From positions 120,518 to 184,517 of the forward strand of contig CAMLJN010000007.1 of assembly GCA_946480445.1 (NCBI GenBank): a DNA stretch of 64,000 nt. Direction: 5' to 3'. The translations under genes and the position numbers were made by a program. Below the pieces are notes generated by a model. It worked only from the letters and a program-made list of their open reading frames with translations. It was not told where the DNA came from and did no database searches. Below are positions 56,503 through 64,000 of this stretch, in pieces. The DNA comes from an uncultured Buttiauxella sp. GTDB lineage: Bacteria > Pseudomonadota > Gammaproteobacteria > Enterobacterales > Enterobacteriaceae. Positions within the stretch are counted from its first letter, which is position 1, and each line of letters opens with the position of its first letter.

Positions 56503-57663
56503 TCAGGCTGGATCGACCGGCACCACGTTCTCGCTCGGATAGCTGCCCAGCACTTTCATCGAGCGGGTGATCTCGGACAGCTCGCGTAGCGCTTTCTGCA
56601 TTTCCTGATCTTTCAGGTTGGCCTGAATATCCAGATAGAACATCTCTTCCCACGGATTACCGTTAATTGGCCGCGATTCAAGTTTGGTCATAATCAAATT
56701 GTGATTGCGGAGTACAAGAAGGGCTTCCACCAGGGCGCCCGCCTGCTGCCCCGTGGCCATAAGCAGGGTCGTTTTGGCCGGCACCTGTTCGGAAACATCA
56801 ATCGCTTTGCGGGCAAGAACGACAAAGCGCGTAATATTTTGCGTCTGATTAGCAAGGTTGCGCTCCAGCACCTGAAGGCCATACAGCGCCCCACCTGCTT
56901 CGCTGCCGAGAGCGGCAACGTGGGGGGAATGGCTCTGCGCCACTTTTTCCATTGCGGCGGAGGTGCTTTCGCAATATTCAATTTTCCAGTGAGGGTAGCG
57001 ATTAATGAACTGACTGCACTGCTGAAAAGGCTGTGGATGGCTGTAAACCGTTGCAATTTTATCGAGATCCGTCGTCCCGCTGACCAGTACACAGTGGTCG
57101 ATAGGCACGGTCATCTCACCCACGATGGACAGGCTGGTGTGCTGAAGCAGATCGTAGACGTCGTTAATCGCGCCGGAGCTGGTATTTTCAATGGGAACGA
57201 CCGCGTAATCAGCCTGGCCGGTTTCCACCTGATTAAAAATATCGTGGAATTTCGCGCAGCCGCTTTCAATAAACTGTTCAAAATGGCGCGCGGCATACTG
57301 ACGGGCCGCCAGGTGAGAGTAAGAGCCTTTCGGGCCGAGGAAGGCGACGCGCGCAGAGTGCGGATTGGTTTTATTCAGATGCTGTTGCAGCAATGCCTGC
57401 TGGGTCAGCACGGAGTCTTCAATAATAAGCTGGAACAGACGGGTGATATAATGGGCGTCCAGCTGGTGGGTTTTACCCAGCGTAATCAGGCGCTCAAGCA
57501 GGTCTCGCTCACGATCGATATCGCGTACAGGGCGGTGCGACTCAAGTTTTGCCTTACCGACTTCCACGGCTAACAGACGGCGCTCGGCCAGCAAAGCCAG
57601 CAGCTTTTCATCCAGGGCGCTGATTTTATCGCGTAGTGCCAGCAAGGGGTTTATCTCAGTCAT
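56503..57663 (-). CDS. pheA: Chorismate mutase/prephenate dehydratase
   Basis: The 386-residue product equals E. coli PheA: AroQ mutase (about 1-100), prephenate dehydratase (about 105-285, [35 protein letters not shown]) and C-terminal ACT phenylalanine sensor with [24 protein letters not shown]. It makes phenylpyruvate and is inhibited by phenylalanine. Preceded by the pheL leader and attenuator. Confidence 0.97.
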   Translation of the reverse strand: MTEINPLLALRDKISALDEKLLALLAERRLLAVEVGKAKLESHRPVRDIDRERDLLERLITLGKTHQLDAHYITRLFQLIIEDSVLTQQALLQQHLNKTNPHSARVAFLGPKGSYSHLAARQYAARHFEQFIESGCAKFHDIFNQVETGQADYAVVPIENTSSGAINDVYDLLQHTSLSIVGEMTVPIDHCVLVSGTTDLDKIATVYSHPQPFQQCSQFINRYPHWKIEYCESTSAAMEKVAQSHSPHVAALGSEAGGALYGLQVLERNLANQTQNITRFVVLARKAIDVSEQVPAKTTLLMATGQQAGALVEALLVLRNHNLIMTKLESRPINGNPWEEMFYLDIQANLKDQEMQKALRELSEITRSMKVLGSYPSENVVPVDPA

Positions 57664-57685
57664 AACGCTACCTTTTCGCTATCCA

Positions 57686-57714
57686 TAAAAAAGGCCTCCC
57701 GATTTGGGAGGCCT
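57686..57714 (-). terminator. pheA attenuator terminator
   Basis: AGGCCTCCC and GGGAGGCCT pair around a 5-base loop, followed by a T-run on the minus strand, between the pheL stop and pheA start: the attenuator hairpin of the phenylalanine operon. Confidence 0.9.
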
Positions 57715-57761
57715 GTTTGTTCGTCTTCGCATGCTTTCTTATACGACGAATTGCCTCCCGT

Positions 57762-57809
57762 TCAGGGGAAGGTAAAAAAGAATGCGAAGAAAAACGGGGT
57801 AAGTCTCAT
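57762..57809 (-). CDS. pheL: pheA leader peptide PheL
   Basis: The 15-residue peptide [15 protein letters not shown] has seven Phe codons, as in E. coli PheL ([15 protein letters not shown]). Ribosome stalling at Phe codons when charged tRNA-Phe is scarce prevents the downstream terminator and lets pheA be read. Too short for standard gene finding; identified by sequence and place. Confidence 0.95.
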   Translation of the reverse strand: [15 protein letters not shown]

Positions 57810-57873
57810 GGGCTGATTCCTGACAAGTCTGAGGGGTAACTTACCCGCTCTGTTTTCATCCTGTCAATAAAAA

Positions 57874-57891
57874 ACGCGCCCGAAGGCGCGT
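57874..57891 (-). terminator. Terminator of raiA
   Basis: CGCGCC/GGCGCG hairpin with a T-run on the minus strand lies 26 bases after the raiA stop. Confidence 0.75.
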
Positions 57892-57916
57892 GAATGGCTG
57901 GAAACAAGGAGCAAAC

Positions 57917-58258
57917 TTACTCTTCTTCCGATACCTCGGCGAAGGCAACATCCTTCACGGAGCCTGTCGTGCGACGTGCTTCACCTTTGTGCTGCACTTT
58001 GTTTAACTGCCGCTCCAGTTTGTTAATTAATTCGTTGATGGCCGTATACATATCATCGTGTTTGGCGCTCGCAACGAGCTGCCCGTTTGGCGTACTGATG
58101 GTGGCATCAGCCACAAAACCCTGGGGTTCTTTGGACAAAACAATATGCGGATTAATTAGATGAGTTTGCCATTTGTCCAGTTTGCTGAGACGGTCTGCGA
58201 CGTGCTGGCGAATCGCTGGGGTGATTTCCATTTGTTTGCTGGTAATGTTCATTGTCAT
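57917..58258 (-). CDS. raiA: Ribosome hibernation factor RaiA (YfiA)
   Basis: The 113-residue product equals E. coli RaiA, with [52 protein letters not shown] and [22 protein letters not shown]. It binds in the 30S decoding channel and inactivates ribosomes in stationary phase or cold. Confidence 0.97.
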   Translation of the reverse strand: MTMNITSKQMEITPAIRQHVADRLSKLDKWQTHLINPHIVLSKEPQGFVADATISTPNGQLVASAKHDDMYTAINELINKLERQLNKVQHKGEARRTTGSVKDVAFAEVSEEE

Positions 58259-58482
58259 AAAGTTACCTCTTGTCTTTCCCGTCTTGGTAAAGCCAGCATA
58301 CCTCGCCCAATGTCAAAAAATGTGATTTGAATCACGTTATTTTGTCACTTTTTGTCAAGGAAGGCTTTTTGTGAGGCAGGACAGTTTCTTCGCGGATAGG
58401 GCTTGTGGAAGTCAGAAATAACGGCCATATTTGACGGGATGACCTGAAGGTAAATCGTTTCAGTTTTACGTTCAGGCCATAA

Positions 58483-58515
58483 AAAACGGCAGCCGAAGCT
58501 GCCGTTTTGTTTTTG
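58483..58515 (-). terminator. Terminator of bamD
   Basis: AACGGCAGC and GCTGCCGTT pair with a short loop and have A and T runs on both sides, just past the bamD stop. Confidence 0.8.
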
Positions 58516-58526
58516 GCATAAGCGGA

Positions 58527-59264
58527 TCAGGTTTTGCTGCTGTTAGCGGCGATAATTTTCGCCACCTTGTCAGCCTGAGCCGTCATTTGCATCTCACGAT
58601 ACGCCTTTTCCATCAGTTTTAAGCCGTCGCGAGTGGCCTGGGTATCCGGGAAATCACGCAGCATTCCTTCCACGCGGTTAACTACTGCCACCCATGCGCC
58701 GCGTTTGGTGTAGTATTGCGCCACGGAAAGCTCATACTTGGCCAGACGATCTTTTAAGAACACCAGACGTTTGGTGGCGTCGGTGACGTACTGGCTGTTC
58801 GGATAACCGCGAACCAGTTTAGAGAAATCGTTGAAGGCATCACGCGCGTGCTGTGGGTCGCGATCGGAACGATCGACCCCAAAGAACCCCTGTAATGCGC
58901 TATCATCCAGCGCCATGTCCGTCAGGCCACGCATGTAAAGTACGTAGTCAATGTTCGGATGGGTAGGATTCAGACGCATAAAGCGATCGATGGCCGCCTG
59001 AGCCAACGGCAGATCGGCGTTTTTGTAGTAAGCGTAAATCAGATCCAACTGGACTTGCTGGGAGTAAGGCCCGAACGGATAACGGTTATCCAGAGCTTCC
59101 AGTTGCGTTATCGCCGCTTTAAAGTTACCGTCCTGCAACTTTTGCTGGGCAGTCGCATAGATCTCAGAAGGCGGATTATCAGGAACCTCATCCTTGGAAC
59201 TGGAGCAACCAGCCAAAGCCAGGCTCAACGTGGCAGCTGCCACCAGATATTTCATACGCGTCAT
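58527..59264 (-). CDS. bamD: Outer membrane assembly lipoprotein BamD
   Basis: The 245-residue product equals E. coli BamD. Signal peptide with lipobox LAGC (Cys20), then five TPR-like units ([68 protein letters not shown] and following). Essential part of the BAM complex. Divergent from rluD. Confidence 0.97.
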   Translation of the reverse strand: MTRMKYLVAAATLSLALAGCSSSKDEVPDNPPSEIYATAQQKLQDGNFKAAITQLEALDNRYPFGPYSQQVQLDLIYAYYKNADLPLAQAAIDRFMRLNPTHPNIDYVLYMRGLTDMALDDSALQGFFGVDRSDRDPQHARDAFNDFSKLVRGYPNSQYVTDATKRLVFLKDRLAKYELSVAQYYTKRGAWVAVVNRVEGMLRDFPDTQATRDGLKLMEKAYREMQMTAQADKVAKIIAANSSKT

Positions 59265-59393
59265 GACGTTTTGACTTTCCTCAGAATGTTATTCCGGGAG
59301 GCTTAGTTCCAGCTCCCGATGAAGACCAGCTACAATAGCACACTATATTAAACGGCATTGCCGTAAAACCCAACGTTAACGAAGAAGCTGTCT

Positions 59394-60374
59394 ATGGCAC
59401 AACTAGTACAACTCAACGCAACAGTATCCGAATCTCAACTCGGTCAACGCTTAGATCAGGCTTTGGCCGAATTGTTCCCGGATTATTCACGTTCGCGTAT
59501 AAAAGAATGGATTCTTGACCAGCGCGTGCTGGTCAATGGCAAAGTCAGCGACACACCGAAAGAAAAAGTGTTGGGGGGCGAAACCGTCACCATCAATGCC
59601 GAAATCGAAGAGGATGTACGCTGGGAGGCCCAGGATATCCCGCTGAATATCGTCTACGAAGATGACGACATTCTGGTCATTAATAAACCCCGTGATTTTG
59701 TTGTTCACCCGGGCGCAGGCAATCCTGACGGCACGGTGCTGAACGCATTACTGCATTATTATCCGCCGATTGCCGATGTACCGCGTGCGGGTATCGTCCA
59801 TCGCCTGGATAAAGACACCACTGGCCTGATGGTTGTCGCCAAGACCGTTCCGGCACAAACCCGGCTGGTGGAATCTTTGCAGCTGCGTGAAATTACCCGT
59901 GAATACGAAGCCGTTGCTATCGGACATATGACTGCTGGTGGCACGGTGGAAGAGCCAATCAGTCGCCACCCCACCAAGCGTACTCATATGTCTGTACACC
60001 CGATGGGCAAGCCTGCGGTGACCCATTATCGCATCATGGAGCATTTCCGTGTTCACACACGTTTGCGCCTGCGTCTGGAAACGGGCCGTACCCACCAAAT
60101 CCGCGTTCATATGGCCCACATCACGCATCCTTTAGTTGGCGATCAGCTTTATGGCGGCCGCCCTCGTCCGCCAAAAGGCGCCTCGGAAGAGTTTGTGGCT
60201 GTGCTGCGCAAGTTCGACCGCCAGGCTCTGCATGCGACAATGCTGCGTTTATACCACCCTATTAGCGGCATGTTGATGGAATGGCATGCGCCAATTCCTC
60301 AGGATATGGTGGAGCTTATCGAAGCGCTGCGCGTCGATACCGAAGCTCACAAGGATCAACTGGACTGGCTATGA
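59394..60374 (+). CDS. rluD: 23S rRNA pseudouridine synthase RluD
   Basis: The 326-residue product equals E. coli RluD: N-terminal S4 domain (about 18-80), catalytic domain with HRLDKDTTGL and catalytic Asp139, and the RxHxIRVHMAH motif. It makes pseudouridines 1911, 1915 and 1917 in 23S rRNA, needed for normal ribosome assembly. Its stop overlaps the pgeF start. Confidence 0.97.
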   Translation: MAQLVQLNATVSESQLGQRLDQALAELFPDYSRSRIKEWILDQRVLVNGKVSDTPKEKVLGGETVTINAEIEEDVRWEAQDIPLNIVYEDDDILVINKPRDFVVHPGAGNPDGTVLNALLHYYPPIADVPRAGIVHRLDKDTTGLMVVAKTVPAQTRLVESLQLREITREYEAVAIGHMTAGGTVEEPISRHPTKRTHMSVHPMGKPAVTHYRIMEHFRVHTRLRLRLETGRTHQIRVHMAHITHPLVGDQLYGGRPRPPKGASEEFVAVLRKFDRQALHATMLRLYHPISGMLMEWHAPIPQDMVELIEALRVDTEAHKDQLDWL

Positions 60375-61117
60375 GTAAGCTCACCGCCCCGCAATTGATT
60401 TTCCCTGTATGGCCAATGCCGCAAGGCGTTGGCGCCTGTAGTTCGACACGTATCGGCGGGGTAAGTCTTTCCCCGTACGAGTCGCTCAACCTCGGCGCGC
60501 ACTGTGGCGATAATCCTGAGCACGTCGAAGAGAACCGGCGTCTTTTTTATGCCGCAGCCCAATTGCCTGCAAAACCAGTCTGGCTGGAGCAGGTGCATGG
60601 CACCGCGGTACTGAAACTGACCGGTGAGCCTTATGCTTCCAAACGCGCGGATGCTTCCTGGAGTAATACTCCTGGTACGGTTTGCGCCGTAATGACGGCG
60701 GACTGCCTGCCTGTACTGTTCTGTAATAAGACGGGTACAGAGGTCGCGGCAGCCCATGCGGGCTGGCGCGGGCTGTGTGAAGGCGTACTGGAAGAAACGG
60801 TCGCCTGCTTTAATGACCGTCCGGAAAATATAATGGCCTGGCTTGGCCCTGCTATTGGACCGGATGCGTTTGAGGTTGGCCCGGAAGTCCGCGAAGCCTT
60901 TGTGGCTAAAGATGCGAAGGCCGAAGCGGCTTTCCGCCGCGCTGGCGAAAAGTACTATGCTGATATCTACACGCTTGCGCGTCAGCGTCTTGCGAACGTG
61001 GGCATCGAACAGGTTTATGGTGGAGATCGCTGCACCCATAGCGAATCAGGCGATTTCTTCTCCTATCGTCGCGACAAAGCGACCGGTCGTATGGCAAGTT
61101 TTATTTGGCTGATATAA
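60371..61117 (+). CDS. pgeF: Purine nucleoside phosphorylase/laccase-domain protein PgeF (YfiH)
   Basis: The 248-residue product is of the DUF152/laccase-domain family: CSSTRIGGVSLSPYESLNLGAHCGDNPEHVEENR, TADCLPVLFCNKTGTEVAAAHAGWRGLCEGVL with the zinc-binding Cys and His, and GPAIGPDAFEVGPEV. In E. coli the homologue acts in peptidoglycan precursor editing and related copper/purine activities are reported. ATG 60371 lies in an ATGA overlap with rluD; an upstream in-frame ATG (60281) would lie inside rluD. Confidence 0.94.
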   Translation: MSKLTAPQLIFPVWPMPQGVGACSSTRIGGVSLSPYESLNLGAHCGDNPEHVEENRRLFYAAAQLPAKPVWLEQVHGTAVLKLTGEPYASKRADASWSNTPGTVCAVMTADCLPVLFCNKTGTEVAAAHAGWRGLCEGVLEETVACFNDRPENIMAWLGPAIGPDAFEVGPEVREAFVAKDAKAEAAFRRAGEKYYADIYTLARQRLANVGIEQVYGGDRCTHSESGDFFSYRRDKATGRMASFIWLI

Positions 61118-61179
61118 CCTACCGAATCAAGACGATCCAGTTCGGGTAACGCAAAGCTCACATATTTCAGGTCATTAAC

Positions 61180-61207
61180 CTTGAATAATTGAGGGATGAC
61201 CTCATTT
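61180..61207 (+). promoter_or_regulatory. Sigma-32 promoter of clpB
   Basis: CTTGAA (61180-61185), 14 bases, and CCTCATTT (61200-61207) fit the heat-shock promoter consensus, 40 bases before clpB. Confidence 0.85.
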
Positions 61208-61247
61208 AATCTCCAGTAGCAAATTTGACCTGCATATGGGAGGAGTT

Positions 61248-63821
61248 ATGCGTCTGGATCGTCTTACTAATAAATTCCAGCTTGCTCTCGCCGATGCCCA
61301 ATCTCTTGCACTCGGGCACGACAATCAATTTATCGAACCCCTTCACTTGATGAGCGCATTGCTCAATCAGGAAGGCGGATCTGTACGTCCTTTACTGACC
61401 ACCGCAGGCGTCAACGCGGGGCAGTTACGCACGGCAATCGAACAGGCTCTTAGCCGTCTACCTCAGGTTGAAGGAACCGGGGGGGATGTGCAGCCGTCGC
61501 AGGATCTCGTGCGTGTTCTCAACCTGTGCGACAAGCTCGCGCAAAAACGTAACGACAACTTTATTTCGTCAGAACTTTTTGTTCTGGCCGTGCTTGAATC
61601 GCGTGGCACATTAACTGATTTGTTGAAATCTGCGGGCGCCACCACGGCAAATGTGACAGCGGCGATTGAGCAAATGCGTGGAGGTGAAAGCGTGAACGAC
61701 CAAAATGCCGAAGACCAGCGTCAGGCATTAAAGAAATACACCGTTGATCTGACCGAACGCGCCGAGCAAGGCAAGCTCGATCCGGTGATTGGCCGTGATG
61801 AAGAAATTCGTCGCACCATCCAGGTATTACAACGTCGTACCAAAAATAACCCGGTACTTATCGGTGAACCTGGCGTAGGTAAAACGGCCATCGTCGAAGG
61901 ACTTGCGCAGCGCATTATTAACGGCGAAGTTCCTGAAGGCCTGAAGGGCCGTCGTGTACTGGCCCTGGATATGGGGGCGCTGGTGGCCGGGGCGAAGTAC
62001 CGGGGTGAATTCGAAGAGCGTCTGAAAGGCGTGCTCAACGATCTCTCTAAGCAGGAAGGCAACGTCATTCTGTTTATTGATGAGCTGCACACGATGGTTG
62101 GCGCGGGCAAAGCTGACGGTGCGATGGATGCAGGCAATATGCTCAAACCTGCTCTGGCTCGCGGCGAGCTCCACTGTGTGGGGGCCACAACGCTGGATGA
62201 ATACCGTCAATATATAGAGAAAGATGCCGCGCTTGAGCGTCGCTTTCAGAAAGTTTTCGTCGCGGAACCTTCCGTTGAAGACACCATTGCTATTTTGCGT
62301 GGCCTGAAAGAACGCTACGAACTGCACCACCATGTGCAAATTACGGACCCTGCAATCGTGGCGGCGGCAACCTTATCGCATCGCTACATTGCAGACCGCC
62401 AGCTGCCTGACAAAGCCATTGACCTGATCGACGAAGCAGCTTCCAGCATTCGTATGCAGATCGATTCAAAACCGGAAGAGCTTGACCGTCTGGATCGCCG
62501 TATCATCCAGCTTAAGCTTGAACAGCAGGCGCTGAAAAAAGAATCGGATGAGGCCAGCCAGAAACGTCTTGGCATGCTTAACGAAGAGTTAGATCAGAAA
62601 GAACGCGAATACTCGGTGCTGGAAGAAGAATGGAAAGCCGAAAAAGCTTCGCTTTCTGGTACGCAGACTATTAAGGCCGAACTGGAACAGGCAAAAATTG
62701 CCATCGAGCAGGCTCGCCGCGTAGGCGATCTGGCACGTATGTCGGAGCTGCAATACGGCAAGATCCCTGAGCTTGAAAAACAGCTTGCCGCCGCGACGCA
62801 AAGCGAAGGTAAGACTATGCGCCTGCTGCGCAATAAAGTAACCGATGCTGAGATTGCAGAAGTGCTGGCGCGCTGGACGGGGATCCCTGTTGCCCGCATG
62901 CTGGAAGGTGAACGCGAAAAGCTGCTGCGCATGGAAAAAGAGTTGCATCAGCGTGTCATTGGCCAGAATGAAGCTGTCGAGGCGGTTTCGAATGCCATTC
63001 GTCGTAGCCGCGCCGGTTTGTCCGATCCTAACCGTCCGATTGGCTCGTTCCTGTTTCTTGGGCCAACAGGTGTAGGTAAAACAGAGCTGTGCAAAACGCT
63101 GGCGAACTTTATGTTTGATAGCGACGATGCGATGGTGCGTATTGATATGTCCGAGTTTATGGAGAAACACTCCGTCTCGCGTCTGGTCGGTGCGCCTCCG
63201 GGCTATGTCGGTTATGAAGAAGGGGGCTATCTGACGGAGGCCGTTCGCCGTCGTCCTTATTCCGTCATTCTTCTGGATGAAGTTGAAAAAGCGCACCCGG
63301 ATGTGTTCAACATCTTGCTGCAGGTACTTGACGATGGTCGCCTGACCGACGGGCAGGGGAGAACGGTCGACTTCCGTAATACGGTGGTCATCATGACCTC
63401 TAACCTCGGTTCGGATTTGATTCAGGAGCGCTTCGGCGAACTGGATTACGGCCATATGAAGGAGCTGGTGCTGGATGTGGTAAGCCACAGCTTCCGTCCG
63501 GAGTTCATTAACCGTATAGATGAAGTCGTGGTCTTCCATCCGTTAGGTGAACGCCACATTGCTTCTATTGCGCAGATTCAGCTGCAGCGCCTGTACAAAC
63601 GTCTGGAAGAGCGTGGCTATGAAGTGACGATCTCAGATGAGGCACTGAAGCTACTGAGCGAAAATGGTTACGATCCGGTTTACGGGGCGCGACCATTGAA
63701 ACGTGCAATACAGCAGCAAATCGAGAACCCGTTAGCCCAGCAAATCCTTTCCGGAGAGCTGATTCCTGGGAAAAGGGTCCGGTTGGAAGTCAAAGACGGT
63801 CATATCGTGGCAGTGCAGTAA
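61248..63821 (+). CDS. clpB: Disaggregase ClpB
   Basis: The 857-residue product equals E. coli ClpB: N domain (1-145), NBD1 with GEPGVGKT (about 206-213), M-domain coiled coil (about 410-520), NBD2 with GPTGVGKT (about 605-612) and [13 protein letters not shown]. It resolves aggregates with DnaK/GrpE. ATG 61248 follows GGAGG. As in E. coli, residue 149 is a GTG (61692) with GGAGG before it, so the short ClpB form lacking the N domain is probably also made. Strong core gene under sigma-32 control. Confidence 0.98.
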   Translation: MRLDRLTNKFQLALADAQSLALGHDNQFIEPLHLMSALLNQEGGSVRPLLTTAGVNAGQLRTAIEQALSRLPQVEGTGGDVQPSQDLVRVLNLCDKLAQKRNDNFISSELFVLAVLESRGTLTDLLKSAGATTANVTAAIEQMRGGESVNDQNAEDQRQALKKYTVDLTERAEQGKLDPVIGRDEEIRRTIQVLQRRTKNNPVLIGEPGVGKTAIVEGLAQRIINGEVPEGLKGRRVLALDMGALVAGAKYRGEFEERLKGVLNDLSKQEGNVILFIDELHTMVGAGKADGAMDAGNMLKPALARGELHCVGATTLDEYRQYIEKDAALERRFQKVFVAEPSVEDTIAILRGLKERYELHHHVQITDPAIVAAATLSHRYIADRQLPDKAIDLIDEAASSIRMQIDSKPEELDRLDRRIIQLKLEQQALKKESDEASQKRLGMLNEELDQKEREYSVLEEEWKAEKASLSGTQTIKAELEQAKIAIEQARRVGDLARMSELQYGKIPELEKQLAAATQSEGKTMRLLRNKVTDAEIAEVLARWTGIPVARMLEGEREKLLRMEKELHQRVIGQNEAVEAVSNAIRRSRAGLSDPNRPIGSFLFLGPTGVGKTELCKTLANFMFDSDDAMVRIDMSEFMEKHSVSRLVGAPPGYVGYEEGGYLTEAVRRRPYSVILLDEVEKAHPDVFNILLQVLDDGRLTDGQGRTVDFRNTVVIMTSNLGSDLIQERFGELDYGHMKELVLDVVSHSFRPEFINRIDEVVVFHPLGERHIASIAQIQLQRLYKRLEERGYEVTISDEALKLLSENGYDPVYGARPLKRAIQQQIENPLAQQILSGELIPGKRVRLEVKDGHIVAVQ

Positions 63822-63837
63822 ACGATGTAAAAGAAGA

Positions 63838-63862
63838 AACGGGTCCATACGGACCCGTTTTT
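63838..63862 (+). terminator. Terminator of clpB
   Basis: AAACGGGTCC and GGACCCGTTT pair around ATAC, followed by T-rich sequence. Confidence 0.85.
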
Positions 63863-64000
63863 GTCTGGAAACCAGGCGGAAATACGGCTTTTTTAAGTAT
63901 ATCGCCTGAAAAGTGAGCGAACGATAAGATTTTTGAATTTTATACTTGTCAGCTCCCAGAAAATCCCTATACTGCGCCTCCACTGACACGGCACAACGGC
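63863..64000 (+). promoter_or_regulatory. rrn P1 promoter region (rrnG-like)
   Basis: TTGTCA (63946-63951), a 16-base spacer, TATACT (63968-63973) and the GC-rich discriminator GCGCCTCC with CACTGACACGG match E. coli rrn P1. AT-rich sequence upstream should hold the UP element and Fis sites. clpB precedes rrnG in E. coli, so a ribosomal RNA operon should begin just past the right edge. Confidence 0.88.

Overview
The window is a chromosomal segment of an enterobacterium (Enterobacteriaceae; the core proteins are near E. coli, Salmonella and Enterobacter in sequence and length, but I cannot fix the genus). Two halves differ in character: an accessory left part (about 1-18,350, plus a low-gene-density stretch at 36.2-38.8 kb) and a conserved right part (38.8-64.0 kb) that follows the E. 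coli order smpB-ratA-rnfH-bamE-recN-nadK-grpE ... ffh-rpsP-rimM-trmD-rplS ... aroF-tyrA-pheA-raiA-bamD-rluD-pgeF-clpB-rrn.

Region 1 (1 to about 7,524) is the left end of a Mu-like transposable prophage, read leftwards: DDE transposase A, ATPase B, a Ner-like regulator, a divergent repressor, a DUF3164 protein and small early proteins. It runs off the left edge. Its outer end carries repeated copies of a 13-bp sequence that look like transposase-binding sites.

Region 2 (about 7,525-18,347) is a defence-type island at the 3' end of ssrA, with a P4-type integrase next to the tmRNA gene. It holds a retron whose reverse transcriptase is cut by the prophage just after catalytic motif A, an overlapping XRE-type regulator gene, a 79-residue protein gene and a predicted msr-msd RNA (8762-9001). 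Beside these lie a divergent KAP-family NTPase and a 1.5-kresidue STAND-like NTPase. The retron with its broken RT is the most notable system here. The second ssrA-end repeat that would close the island is not in the window.

Region 3 (18,348-36,198) has ssrA, encoding an unusually long proteolysis tag (ANDENITPAALAA), followed by a bapABCD-type type I secretion operon with a 4,190-residue adhesin carrying 32 Ig-like repeats. Salmonella has bapABCD between ssrA and smpB too. Region 4 (36.2-38.8 kb) is sparse, with two unrecognised small genes and possible gene remnants.

Region 5 (38.8-64.0 kb) is core: trans-translation (smpB), outer membrane assembly (bamE, bamD), SOS repair (recN with two LexA boxes), NAD kinase, sigma-32 heat-shock genes (grpE, clpB), SRP (ffh), the rpsP-rimM-trmD-rplS operon, the yfiR-dgcN-yfiB c-di-GMP module, aromatic amino acid synthesis (aroF-tyrA with TyrR boxes; pheA with the pheL attenuator), an SMP-30-type lactonase gene between tyrA and pheA, raiA, rluD and pgeF. 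The window ends in an rrn P1 promoter, so a 16S gene should follow just to the right.
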